Shown here in pieces: positions 23,830-35,639 of a DNA stretch of 64,000 bases (the stretch's first letter is position 1; the number at the start of each line of letters is the position of its first letter). The stretch is taken from positions 184,615,725-184,679,724 of the forward strand of contig NC_080671.1 of the NCBI RefSeq assembly GCF_030247195.1, given 5' to 3'. The translations under genes were made by a program, and so were the position numbers. The DNA is from Topomyia yanbarensis (lineage: Eukaryota; Arthropoda; Insecta; Diptera; Culicidae). Below the pieces are notes generated by a model, which was not told the DNA's origin, did no database searches, and was given only the letters and a program-made list of their open reading frames with translations.

Positions 23830-23995
23830 CTATTTTGAGGATGAGGCAATTGAAGGTATGTATCGAGGATTTGGTCTACTAAACGCGCGATCCGCGATCG
23901 TATAAGATTGGCGTTTGTATAATTGCAGTTGAGATCGCGTTTATAAATTCATAGGTTCTAACAAATCGACTTAATCAATGGGGTTCTCTTGTCTT
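23830..23995 (-). mobile_element. tandem-unit retroelement copy C, right part
   Basis: Similarity to copies A and B resumes here: the AATTG..GAAGG..TG..TCGAGGAT segment, ACGCGCGATC patches and GAGATCGCGTTTATAA. With 22001-22321 it makes one copy interrupted by the LINE, so the LINE inserted later. Confidence 0.6.
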
Positions 23996-23999
23996 ATTT

Positions 24000-24870
24000 C
24001 TGGTGGAAGAATTGTTGCTTAGATCGACATTGTTGATCATGTTGAAGTCTCTTGACGCTACACACTACAGCAAACATTGTCTTTACAATATACAATAAAC
24101 AATTTGTACCATTCGCCCGATCTTGCAAGAAGTTGCTCACTTGCCGAAAGATGAAATGAGCATTTTCCATACAAAGTTACCCTTATCCAGCTACAACACC
24201 TACGGAACGTGGTACTGATACAATTCTGCTATAAAACCAAAGTACATGATTCAACATGATAACGTTGTGATCAAAATGTCCATATATATGAAAGATAGGG
24301 CAACTGAAGTAAGACTACACAACCTGATTCTGGGAATAAAGGGACACCTAAGACGCTATAAGACTTGGAACCTTTCTCCAGGAGTTTTGAGTTATTTTTA
24401 GCATATTTATCGCAATTCCTTTAGTATATTTATCGCAATTCCTTTAGTATATTTATCGCAATTCCTTTCAAGAAACAATAAAAACTCAACACTCTTCACT
24501 ATAATCTTTACAATAGCCCAATTCATTAAAAAATATTCGGTGGCAGGCGAGATGAACTGGTTTAATCGATGTTCAATAATATTTCAAAACAACATTTCAT
24601 TTTGTATCGCTAACTGAAAATATCCCTGGCAGCACTGCTTCGGCGGAATACGATCAGAATAATCGGAATAACTTAAAATCTACGGGTAATACCCATAACA
24701 GCTGCTGCTCAAATGAAAAGTAATAGTCTTAGTCATGGGTCTCACTTATTTTTGAGAGCAAATCTTACCTAAACCAGTAATTATAGCTGTTTAAAAATCT
24801 TGCTGTTCATAAACAGCCTGGATACGAAGGCGTTAAAAACTAGAAATTCCATGGTTACTTTTGATTTGAA
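24000..24870. other. no gene recognised; small tandem repeat inside
   Basis: Sequence without recognisable coding signal apart from the 23-bp tandem repeat listed separately. Confidence 0.4.
24402..24470. repeat. tandem repeat, 3 x 23 bp
   Basis: Three consecutive near-identical 23-bp units built on ATATTTATCGCAATTCCTTT, starting at 24402, 24425 and 24448. Confidence 0.95.
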
Positions 24871-24879
24871 AATTTGACT

Positions 24880-25665
24880 CTTGCATGTCGCCAACAATGT
24901 AGGTAGGACGGACACTTATGGTCTGTACGGCGGACAAGTCGGATTATTTATCGATTTATAGGAATTTGATCGAATACTCGGTATTGCTTCTTGAAGAAAA
25001 TTCCTCATGTGCCATTTAAAACACAAATACATAATAACTTTTCAAAATTTATATTCCATTAATTGCAATTCACTTCGATAATACGGTAACCAGACCACAT
25101 TGCCGTATTCGAGTGTAGAACGGACCAAAGCACAATGGAGTGCTTTTAAACAATGTATGAAAATTAGTTTGGAACCTTAGTAGACTCCCAAATCTTTACC
25201 AGATAATTCCCGTTTGAGAACGATATGTGAGATATTGTAGTCGAAATTAACTATCGAATGTTTGCCAGTGAAAGATATAACCGAACACTTGGAGGTATTT
25301 AGCATCATCCTATTAGCAAAGCATCAATTGGTGAATAGATCCAACTAGGACTGCAAGAATTTTGCGCCTTTGGCATTTCTGATAAGGTGAAATAGTTTAA
25401 AGTCGTCAGCAAACGAAAGTTTCTTGCACTTCCGGAAATGATTCAAGTAGTTTAAATAGAGCAAAATAGGAATGGTTCGAGTTGACTACCCTGAGTAACA
25501 CCCGAGCTGGCAGCAAATGGTGATGTAGTGCAGTCTCCAATTTTCACTGCCAATCCAGAAAGGAACCATACAATCCAAGTCTGTTTAATTTGGAAACTGT
25601 TATCTGGTGATTAATTTTATCAAAAGCCGCGGAGAAGTCGGGGTACATGGCTACATATATTGATG
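24880..25665 (-). mobile_element. jockey-like LINE RT relic, antisense
   Basis: Read on the minus strand from 25665, it gives a degraded reverse transcriptase: YPDFSAAFDKINHQI (RT motif A), a TSG-V-QGS-LEPF-like segment (motif B) and SFADDFKLFH (FADD catalytic motif) near 25390-25420. Further down the strand come VFDYNISH-like and KDLGVY-like segments. Stops and frame shifts are frequent, so it is dead. Similar relics lie at 33930-34230, 38890-40340 and 41445-41800, all antisense. Confidence 0.8.
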
Positions 25666-25689
25666 TAAGATACTAAGTTTGTAGTTAGT

Positions 25690-25850
25690 AGTTGACCGTT
25701 TAGGGGAGGGGGTGTGGCTGTAGGGAAATACTATGTTATTTACAAGGGGAAGGTAAGAATTTTGTGACCAAATGCTACGAGGGGGGAGGGAGGGGTCGAA
25801 AATCGATGAAAAAAACTACGTCATGTAGGTACGGCTCACAAGGACAAAGT
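25690..25850. repeat. G-rich decayed MITE-like segment
   Basis: GGGGAGGGGG-type runs spaced as in the TTACGTAA-containing MITE family, but the termini and the TTACGTAA cores are not intact. Assignment is tentative. Confidence 0.3.
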
Positions 25851-26092
25851 AAGACGTGCTAATTCAATGATTAAACGGCACGTTATGGAAATCTATGTTC
25901 AAAAACCGCACAGTCTACAATACTTTTATTTGAACCAGAAACAGTAGTCATATTTGTGGCTACTGTCCTTGCAATTATGACAACTCTAAAAGTTCTGTCC
26001 AGTTCCTCATAATCAACAACGAGCACTATCAGTGAGGAAACTACTACTAACTATTAAGCGTTTGCACTCGTGACCCATAAGTTCAAAAAGCA

Positions 26093-26316
26093 TTAAGGCT
26101 CAACTGAGAAAGCTTGTAAAAGCTGCCATCTTGGACAACGGAAAAACAGTTTTTTTCCTCACTATCTCCAGAAAAATCAATCAGCAATACTCTACTAATG
26201 CCCCGAATACATTGATTCATTTTCATGGAGATTTTTCCAACGGTGTGAGAAAAAACTGTTTATTTTTTCGTTTTCCAAGATTGCCGCTTATTGAGGCGTT
26301 CTCAGTTGAACCTTAA
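26093..26316. mobile_element. TTAA-flanked foldback MITE, 216 bp
   Basis: The element 26097-26312 is flanked by TTAA (26093-26096 and 26313-26316). The ends GGCTCAACTGAGAA and (complement) GGTTCAACTGAGAA pair, and pairing continues for about 100 bp on each side (for example CATCTTGGACAACG against CAATCTTGGAAAACG). TTAA duplication is the piggyBac-type target. The 61-codon frame inside is just arm sequence. Confidence 0.9.
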
Positions 26317-29100
26317 GGCAGCTTTTACGATGATAAGATATAAATATTTCCCCGCCTCCAAAACAATAACTAATATTGGTTCTGTTTTAATTTATATTTT
26401 GCACTCCTTGTAAATATACACAAAACCCACATGCCCGTAAAGCTAAGGCATAGAGCCATGTCAAGAATTGTTTGAAAGCTGTTCGTCTGCTATCGATATA
26501 AATTAGAAAATTTTGTTCGTTTACCGGTTGTGTAGTCATTTGATTTTTTTCCCATTTTTGGAATGTTTTCGCTATAGACAAATACTGAATAAATTTAAAG
26601 ATTTCAAATGTTGTTTCAGAAGCGAAAAAACATAGCCTAAAGTTCGTTTCTAATTGTTTGAACCCGCTGCTCCGTACCATCAAAACCGGCATTCCACCCT
26701 AAGGTGAAACTAGAAGAAATACTTAAACCTAAACAGCTTTCCTCACTTCAAACATTCGTTCTAATATTCAGCCACACCAGAATTTGCGCTGCACCTTTCA
26801 TCATTTCTATTGCATTGTGTTCACGAAGAAAATAGAGAAGGGGACGACGACCCTTCATACTTTACTGCAAACAAGTTGTTGACAATTGGTGAAAGTTTTT
26901 TTTTAAGAGTAGGTGCATTGCTCAAGAGAAAGGGTGTTTTTCGAGGATTCCGGTCTGAATTCAATCGCGTTAACTGGTTTTTATCCTAGCATTGAAGTCG
27001 CATTTCATTATGCAGATAGAAAGTTAGAGTTGAAATAGTGCATTTGCCCGCACACGTGGAATTCGAATTTGAATAGAAAAGTCTAGTTCAGGTTCTGATT
27101 GTTACGTGTGTAAAAGTGGTTTTCTCCCTTTATAAATCAAGTTCCTCAATCGGGGTTTGGTGGGAAAATGAGGACTTGTTACTGTTCGTTTTGGTTGAAA
27201 GTTAAATTGCGGAGCTCAAAGCCAACCGTCGATTGTGCTGACCTCCGCTCCGGTGCAATTGGTTAATACTAGCCGAGCATAATGCTGCATGCAACCGAGG
27301 GTCATATTCATCATTAGGTATCTCTAATTTCCGATGGATATTAGCATATTTGGCGCGATTTCACGTTTTTCTTCGGAACGGGCTAACAATTTGCGGGGCA
27401 ATCAATCACACAATTAGCTGCCACCCCCGTGTTGGTTGCCTATGCCGGTGACCACAACACAATGGCCATGATCAAGAGTCGAATCGAGGCGATCCGCTGC
27501 TGCGGCAATTGTTTCCATTCAAGGGGCTTTGCAACAGAGCGAGCTCTTTTGGCTCGAAGAAGTGGAAACAGTCTCTCAGTCTCTTTCAGTACTTATGGAA
27601 ATAGCCTTGACCAAGATTTTGGCTTGTTTGTTTGTAGCTCCGGTTGTGTTTGACGAACGAGTGCAGTTGGAAACCGCAAAGCGCGTTGTGAGACGAAGTC
27701 GAATGCCGTTAACGGTGGTTATAACCGTACTGTAAACTGACACGGACTTTTGCCGGAGAGTAAAAAATGTAAACGGCAAATGCATGCAGATAAAAAAAAT
27801 GTTAGAGCAATTATGGCAACATTGATCTGAATTTTATCTACCTCCCTACTGTGAAGGTTCTGGTTGTTCACAGCTCGCGAACCGTTCTCATGGTGCCAAT
27901 TAGTGTACCAGCTATGTATAAGGGGTGCGCTCATGAGTAGATAAAGTATAATGACAGCCCCGTAGCCGTTTTAGGAGGATCTGTCGAAATTTGTACATGC
28001 TCGAAAAAGGCGCTCTTGGACTTTTGGATAGCCGATTTGCCAGGCTGTATTGAGATCTAACGTCTGGTCGCTTTCCAAACATTTGGAAAATTACTACACA
28101 CATTCCTAGAATTGGGTGTCAATTAGCGGATATCATTACATTTATAGTTCTGAGGGAAACCACTGGTAACCTTGCAAAATCGTTAAAGCGCGTTGCAATA
28201 ATGTTGAACAATTATGAATATAAACCAACCCAAAGCCATGAACACAGTTTCTCCTTCGAAACATCAAATGCTACGGGAAAATTACCGCTCAGTGACCTAC
28301 AAGTTGTGTGCACGTAGAAGACCTTATCGTAAACTCCAAACACTACACAGGCTTGAAATAAATGTTTTAAGGACACAAATTTAACTAACATGGTTTGGCT
28401 ATATTTTTGGTAGAAACGACCACGTCTTGTTATGTTTTTTTCAGTTTTGGATATGTTCCACAGTAAAAAAAATTGACATAGTTTATCCGTCATTGGTTGA
28501 GCATTCAGCTACAGTTGAAAATCGACGAAACGTCTTGGCGTCAACGTTTTGCTCGCTATGATCTAGCGTAATTGCATACTGACCGTCAATGTTTGCGTGT
28601 ACGTGTGCGATGTTTGTTAACGTGGTGTTTGCAGTGGCGCTTGTGGAAATGTCTTCGAGGTCATCACCGCCTCGCAGACCCCGCACTAGCTATGCGCTAC
28701 CACGCTAAGTGTTTCCAAAAGGTTACACAGGTTCGCAACCGTGAGCTCTGAGAGTTTTGTTGACTTTGCGCTAATTAGTTGGCATTTCTAGGGGTCCGTC
28801 GGAAAAATCTGCGCGATCGTTGTTTTTTCAAAGACAATTTGCATACGATACGCTGCGAATACGAACGGGTGATCGCAGCTCATGGCAGTTATCCATTATT
28901 TTTGGTACTGTACTCGACATTCAATTATAGTAGATACCAATCGTCGTTTTGTTCAGTTAATTCGTTTAGCGAACAACATTTCAGGTATCAAAATTTCCTG
29001 TGCTATATTTCTGCTTAGTGGAGAAAAACTTAGGTAACAACTAAAATTGTGTAAAACTATCTTTGCGAGTGAACAACACAAAACCTATAACTAAACTAGC
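26317..29100. other. no gene or element recognised
   Basis: Relatively repeat-poor. A patch at 27180-27440 has moderate GC and several ATTAG/CAATCA-like sites. Open frames of 60-100 codons appear on both strands without domain signal. Confidence 0.35.
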
Positions 29101-29305
29101 TATGGAATTTGCGTTTCGACTTCGTCTCATCAGAATCCGACACAAAGCTTTTTCTTCTGCGACATCACGCAGGACTAGGGGTTTGCTTAGAAACACAAAG
29201 AGTGTTTTCGTTTTTTGGGGCTAGCGTCAATCCGGCACTAGCTTAGTCCTGTCACTAAGTTAGCGTCAGATTCTAATGAGACGAAGTTGAAATGCAAATT
29301 CCATA
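29101..29305. mobile_element. inverted-repeat MITE, about 205 bp
   Basis: The left end TATGGAATTTGCGTTTCGAC pairs with the right end, whose complement is TATGGAATTTGCATTTCAAC, and the match continues through CTTCGTCTCAT(C/T)AGAATC. Arms are about 40 bp. The target duplication is not clear. Confidence 0.8.
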
Positions 29306-29379
29306 ACAAATTTATCAAAATCTGTTCTATAGAACATGAATTTGGTTTCAATTGCATATCTAGCATTCGTTTTCGCTTC

Positions 29380-31253
29380 TACAGTAGGATTCCGTTTTTG
29401 GCAACAATTTTATTTTTCTCAGTTGCCAAAACCGGAACCGTGCCAAAAATGGAACCTTATTTTTGAAGTTTAGATTTTCAATTTACGATTTCAAAAATGT
29501 TTCAAGGATTTTTAATCATATGTGAAATGGAATGAAATGAAAGAAAAATATAAGAAAATTCAATTTTATTCATGTTTTTATCAAATTCAGACGTCGTATG
29601 GTGGGGCAGAATGCTACTTTCGATGCTCAAAATCTCTAGCGCCCTGGGTATATATCGTGGAGGATTGGTGTCTTTAGCAAAATATCTTAGATGAAAATGA
29701 TAATTATTTTGACAATTTAGGTTTTGATCTAGATAAGTAGAAACTGATCTAGATTAGTTCTATCTTTTGACAGAGGTGTTCTATCAAAAAACTTTCCTCG
29801 ACAAAGTTGTTCGTTTGATATTTTTAACGTATGTACTGAAGACATTTATACTTTATAACTTATGTAGATGGCACTACATGACATTTAAAAAAAATACTCG
29901 AGAAAATGAATTTTAACATTTTTTTATGAAAAATAAATGTTTTATTTCTACATCTTCGAAAAAAGTTTCAAAGTGTGTTATCATGACATTCGCTCCTGGG
30001 ATTGTTATCTTTTCTTTCATGAATATTAATGAACAATTTTGTTTAAAAAACATAGCTCTTTTAAAAAATAAATAAATTTTGTCCTCTATAACTACCAATC
30101 GTCGATCTTTCAGATGGCATTGATTGATTGAAAATCAAATTGCAATGTTTGAAGATAGGTTTGAAGAAAATCTGTAAAAATCACTTGCAACTGTCCAAAC
30201 AAAAGGGATTAAAACATCAGTGCTGCGGTGAAAATGTGCTCCAATAAAAGCTCAAAAATCTCCAGAACAATGCATTGCAGAAATTAATACATCAAAAGAT
30301 AATATAAGCAATCCTATTTTTCAAGAGCCACGCTACCTTAAATCTTAAAACAAATCATAACAAATGAACCATTATAGATAGCCTTGTTTATTCAGCAAAC
30401 TTGCTTCAACTCATTTGTGTTATTAAATTGCAGGGCATTCCGCAGGAAAACTTCACACATCTAAACAGTCGATACTTTGAACACCTCAACCACAAGGACC
30501 ACCCTAATTCCATTCATTAGAAAAACTCGCCAAAAAACTAACAAATTAGCCAAAGACATTATAAAGCAAACCAAACTATTTGGGGGCCATCAGTTTTGTA
30601 TTCCTAAATACGGCTTTGGGAAGCACCATGGTCAGCTTTCGATATGTACTGAAAATTTAGTGCCAAGTTTTGTGTTGACGTCGTAATAATACAAAGATAA
30701 AGAGGCTCGCAATGTTACTAAGGTTCTATTGAAAATTTTCTCCAGAACTAGTCTTATCACGCAGTGTAGCGCATTCCTCTGTACTTGACTCTTAAAAGGC
30801 ATAGGCTCTGGGTCTTACTATAAAAATTAATTCTGGCTGCCAGTTGTAATATACTTAAAATATACATTTCTATACTTATTGTGATCATTAAATACAACAC
30901 GTATAGTGTAAAATATAGTTAACCCTTAAATGCATAACACTGTTTTAAAACAACATTCGAAAAGCATTTTAAAATTATCAAAGTAATGTATTGAAACTAT
31001 GAGACAATTTTAACATAATTTGGAGAAAAAAATATTAATATTCCCATTAAGGGTTAATATGACTCCCATGTTTGGAAATAAAGTCAAATGTGATGTCAAT
31101 TGATACAAAAAAATATATTTTGCGCATTTTTAAATGACTTATTATGTACAACAAGAATGTTGCAAAAACGGAACCCGTTTGTTGCCAAAATCGGAGTGTG
31201 CCAAAATGGGAGCATGCAAAAACGGAACGTGCCAAAAACGGAATCTTACTGTA
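29380..31253. mobile_element. TA-flanked non-autonomous element with subterminal GCCAAAA repeats
   Basis: Inverted ends CAGTAGGATTCCGTTTTTGG (left) and, on the complement of the right, CAGTAAGATTCCGTTTTTGG, with TA on both sides (29380-29381 and 31252-31253), the Tc1/mariner-type target. Both ends carry clusters of GCCAAAA(A/T/C)CGGA-like repeats: three at 29398-29456 and five or six at 31155-31245. The 1.6-kb interior is AT-rich with no transposase frame. Confidence 0.85.
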
Positions 31254-31775
31254 CTAACATTCTGGCCAGATGTATTAAAATACAATAATTACGATAGTAA
31301 TTATAAGTGCAAGTAGTCTGACTCGTTGTTCATAAGTTGTAAAGTTTATGTGAGTAAGCTGGTGTAATATACACTTGAAAACGGAAAATCGCTTGAATTT
31401 CGTTAGCATTTTTCTTATACACGAAAAAATATGTCCTCAAATTCGTCAACATGAATCAAATGCTGAAACAATCAATGTTTTGCGTTACGAAAAAGGAACC
31501 GTGAACAAAAAAATAACTGTTCAAATTTTCTTACGCTTACGTAAAGATTGTTTACTAATTTTTTTATGTGAGCTTGTCAATAACAACGCATTGTGGACTA
31601 GTTCACAAATTAAGAACTATTTCATATAACTCATGTCAAATGTTTTGAGATAAATATAGGTCCTATAGTGAATACAGTCTCCAATGAGCAAACATGGCTC
31701 CATGGGAGTCTGCGAAGTACGAAACGAACAAATTTGCGCTGAATGGCTTTAATGCGTTGACCATCATTTTGGTAG
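31254..31775. other. no gene recognised
   Basis: AT-rich. A frame at 31375-31629 (84 codons) has no recognisable motif. Confidence 0.4.
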
Positions 31776-31970
31776 GGGAGCATTCATAAATTACGTAACG
31801 CTTTTAGGGGGGAGGGGGGTACGACATATTGTGACATATGGAGGAGGGGGAGTAAGCTAGATCGTTACGTAACATGTTTTTACTGAAGAAAAAAAAATTC
31901 TCGGAATTTGTTATGTAATAAGGGAGGGGGTATAGAGAAATTTGTGACATTTTGTTACATGGAGGGAGAG
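31776..31970. mobile_element. PIF/Harbinger-like MITE, truncated copy
   Basis: It starts GGGAGCATTCATAAATTACG with TTACGTAA cores at 31790 and 31864 and the same G-rich body in opposite orientation to the copy at 13334. It stops where the next foldback element begins at 31971, so its far end is missing. Confidence 0.75.
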
Positions 31971-32820
31971 GCACTTTTGTAAAATAATCAAGTTTCTAAA
32001 AAATCATCTAGAGGTTACGCAAATGCGATTTATGATAAATTTTTTGAGAAAAATTGTCGTATATAAGCGGTTTTCGCAACTTTTTCAAAGCCCAAATATT
32101 TTTTAAATATTTTTGTATTTTCTTTTGACCTTAGAGAACAAATCCCATTTAAAAGTTTTTTTAAGGTGCTTATATCAATGATAAAGCCTCTTAATCATGA
32201 CGAAAAAAATATTTTTTTGGTCAATTTTGAGAAAAATCCACGCATAACAAATATCAATATTTTTTTCATTAAACCAAAGGCATGTATTAAAAAGTACAAT
32301 TCATTACAAAAATTTTCTTGAACAGATATTGTGAAAATTGGGTCGGGAGGCCGAGATATAGCATTTTTAGTAAATGCTTCAAACCATGAAACTTTGCTAC
32401 ATTTTTTTTAATTGATCTATATTTCAACCTTAACTCGACCAGTGTAGGCGTATTGGGTGTCAAATAAAAAGGATTTCTCTCTATCCTACAAAACAAACTC
32501 CATATTTACTATCTTATTCTAAGGTAGTTATTGAGAGATTTATGGAATTGTGCATGATCAACAACTTTTTCGAATAAGAAGTGATAACACCATAACCTGC
32601 TATAACCTGTATAGCATTCACGATTGATTAGATTTATTTATGAATGTGAATGTATGGTTAAGTCTTGCAATAAAGTAATCCAATGAAACCATTTCATATG
32701 ATATCGAATAAATATGGCATGATTGATGTTTTAGAAGTTATTTTGACTTCCTATATTGAGTGCTATCGTAGAATTCTCCACATGAAGCTACTGTTCTTTC
32801 AGCACGTTCATTGCTGTCTA

Positions 32821-33030
32821 TTAAGGTTGAACGGAGAAATATACGAATATTAATATATTTTTTTTCAAGAAAATCAGCTTATAAATAGAGGTGTGCGCTG
32901 CCCAACCGCCGACGATTGAAGGTAAAAATAGCAAGCACGCCGGCGTGACGCCGGCGCGCCGCCGATTTTTAACTGAAATCGGCGGCGCGGCCTCGTTGTA
33001 AATTTTGTACTATTTTCAGTTGAACCTTAA
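32821..33030. mobile_element. TTAA-flanked element with a hAT-type MITE inside
   Basis: TTAA at 32821-32824 and 33027-33030. The ends GGTTGAACGGAGAA and (complement) GGTTCAACTGAAAA match the element at 26097. It lies in the loop of the 31971-33856 foldback. Confidence 0.75.
32886..32993. mobile_element. CG-rich hAT-type MITE fragment
   Basis: It begins TAGAGGTGTGCGC, the same terminus as the hAT-type element at 52468, and holds CGGCGTGACGCCGGCGCGCC. The right terminus (expected GCGCACACCTCTA) is missing, the sequence stopping near GGCGGCGCGGC. No 8-bp duplication. Confidence 0.7.
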
Positions 33031-33929
33031 GATTTACGAGCTGATTGATCTGTGTTAAAGGCAAATCCATTTATATCAAAATATTGGAATATATTTTGGG
33101 CTACTTGATCTGGTAGCGTACAGAGATTCGAACTGTTTTACTTCGGTCCAACATTTCCCAATACTTTTCTTTTTCAAGTTCTTAACCATTGCATAATAAT
33201 TTAATCAAGGATATCTGATTGAAGCTAAATCTTTCGAACCAGATTATGTTATCCAAACTTTACTCCAATATTTCGATATAAATTGTCTATAACACAGATC
33301 AATCAGCACGGGCTACGAATAATCGTTTTAGGCATGTCAAAATGGCCTTGGAAATCTTAAGCATGCTATATATGGAAATGTTTAGTAAGATAGAGAGAAA
33401 TCCTTTTTATTTGACACCAAATATGACTACACTGGTCAAGTTACGGTTGAGATACTATTTACTAAAAATGCTATATCTCAGCTGTCCGACCGAATTTTCA
33501 CAATACCTGTTGAGGAAAAATACCTAATTTTGGGAAAATATTCTTCAAAATTGACCAAAAACATATTTTTTTCGCCATGATTAAGAGGCTCTATCATTGA
33601 TATAAGCACTTTTTGTAAAAAAAATCTTGAAAGTTTGAGCGAATTCTATGCATTTCTTTTCTAAGAAATGTAAAAACTTTGAAATGGGATTTGTTCTCTA
33701 AGGTCCACAGAAAACAAAAAAATATTTGGTATTTGAAAAAATTGCGGAAACCGCTTACATACGACATTTTTCCTAAAAAATGGCCATTTTTCATAAATCG
33801 CATTTGCGGAACCTATAGATGATTTTTTAGAAACTTGATTTGTTCTACAAAAGTGCTTAAAATATGGTTATCTTTCATTATAGGGCTGAGCACCATGACT
33901 TTTAGAACATCGATTCGTTTTGGGACAGC

Positions 33930-34230
33930 CTAGTACCCAGACTACATTGCCGTATTCAAGTATAAAACGGTCCAAAGCACAATAGAATGCTTTTAAACAA
34001 TGTATGTTGGTAAAGTTCTTAGTGACTCTAAAAAGGAATCCTAGCAGCTTAGAGGCCTTATGAATAGTGTACTCAACGTGGTATTTGAAGTTTAGTTTGG
34101 GATCTTAGTAGACTCCCAAATCCTTAACAGATGATTCCCGTTTGAGAAAGATTTGTGAGGTATTGTAGTCGAAAACAACTATCGAGTGTTTGCCAGTGAA
34201 AGATATAACCGAACACTTGTTTACTTTTGG
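33930..34230 (-). mobile_element. jockey-like LINE relic, antisense
   Basis: Closely resembles the LINE relic at 25090-25285: shared landmarks include ACATTGCCGTATTC, CCAAAGCACAAT, GACTCCCAAATC and TGTTTGCCAGTGAAAGATAT. It covers only the distal part of the RT ORF. Confidence 0.75.
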
Positions 34231-34590
34231 AATTCAAATCAAAACCGTGGGTATGTCACTTGATCTCAAACATATACTGTTTTACTTTGCCAATTTTGAT
34301 ATCAAATTATCCACATCGATCAATCATATACCATTTTTGATCTCAGTTAGTTTGTTATTCATAAATTTCTAAAAAATAATAGCAATTTTCAGTAATCTGT
34401 TCTTTTTTGATTGCTCAATGACATACAATTTTTAAAACTAGTATTACTCGTGGATGTCGCTCATCGAAATCATTCTTTTGACAAGCGTAACTCTTTTGTA
34501 AAAAAAATATTTTCCCGAATCCCGGGAAGTAATGGAAGTAAAAGAAAAAAAATCCCTGGATTCCGGAGAAGTAAATTCCCAGGATGGAAG

Positions 34591-35631
34591 CTCTATACTA
34601 GGGACCGGTAATACCGGTACCGAAAATCCCGGGAATACCGACCTTTTGTTGGTACCGTAATACCGGTACTGAACAGAAGCTGGTACCGGGATTTTCGATA
34701 CCATACAAATTTTTAATGAAATTTAAGTTGACTCTATAGTGGGACCCGTTTCCAAATATCGGTCTGCAAGGTGACTTTTAATTATATTTAATTTTCTTCT
34801 AGAAGTTAAAAAATACTTACTCCTGTTGTACTGAACGATATGTTTAAATTCCTGCATTATTTGGTCGAAATACAATTTCAACTATCTTCTTCTACTAAAT
34901 TTCAAAGTTTTTACATTTAGCATAAGAGTTTAGCTTAGTTGGCTGCTCATGAGTTTCCCGTAATTAATCAAAGCCTATTGAAATTGCATATTGAACCAAT
35001 TGAATGATACTTGGGAGTTGTACATCATACTATTCACATCTAGCATAAGACATTCTGATTGGTTCCAATTATTCACTGAGTGGTTCGTAATAAGACTGTG
35101 GCCTAAGTCATGTCTGTATGTGGTTTGCGCTTAAATCTTTATCAATGAAAGAACGAACAGCGATTTAGTAGCTTACAATTTTAGAGTGGTGGTGAACTGC
35201 TTCGAATTGAGCGATCCGTAATTTTTGGCGATCGGGAAAGTCAGCAAAACTACATAGCTTACAGGAAATTTGAAGCCTTGGTATGCATTAAAGCCAAAAG
35301 TAAAGCGATAATGCCGAAAGGAAATGCGACCAACGTACTCGGATTTACATTCTCGCTTCGATTTACTGTTGTTAATAGGGTTTCTTACATTTACCACCTG
35401 TTGAAAGTCGCTTAGCAGTTATAGAATACAAATTGGCCTAAGTCTCGAAATAATAGTAAGTGCCGCATTCGAAAAATACCTTTTACTGCAATGAGACATC
35501 AGTCTGAGCATTCACTTTGAAGCGTTTCTCTAATCTTTAAAAAAATATTCGAATACCGGTACTACCGGCACTGGGGGTTTCAGTACCGATTCTCGCCAAA
35601 ATGAGTCGGTACTACAAACCCTACTCTATAC
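34591..35631. mobile_element. non-autonomous hAT-type element with GGTACCG subterminal repeats
   Basis: Element 34599-35623 (1025 bp) with perfect 8-bp flanking duplications CTCTATAC (34591-34598 and 35624-35631). Ends TAGGGACCGGTAATACCGGT and (complement) TAGGGTTTGTAGTACCGACT. TAGGG-type ends with an 8-bp duplication fit hAT. Both ends are full of GGTACCG/TACCGGTA-type repeats: five or more at 34604-34695 and four at 35553-35615. The interior has no transposase-like frame. Confidence 0.9.
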
Positions 35632-35639
35632 CGTATGCA

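Larger units (their letters stand above)
31971..33856. mobile_element. foldback element, 1.9 kb, with nested insertions
   Basis: Left arm 31971 to about 32530 is the inverted complement of about 33340-33856: GCACTTTTGTA pairs with TACAAAAGTGC, and further pairs include AAATCGCATTTGCG with CGCAAATGCGATTTA and the AAAATGCTATATCTC segment at 33465 with its complement near 32355. Interior material of about 800 bp includes a TTAA-flanked element (32825-33026). No transposase. No clear target duplication at its own ends. Confidence 0.8.

Noticed and set aside
24402..24470. CRISPR-like array
   Set aside because: Three directly abutting 23-bp units with no spacers, in insect DNA; a simple tandem repeat.
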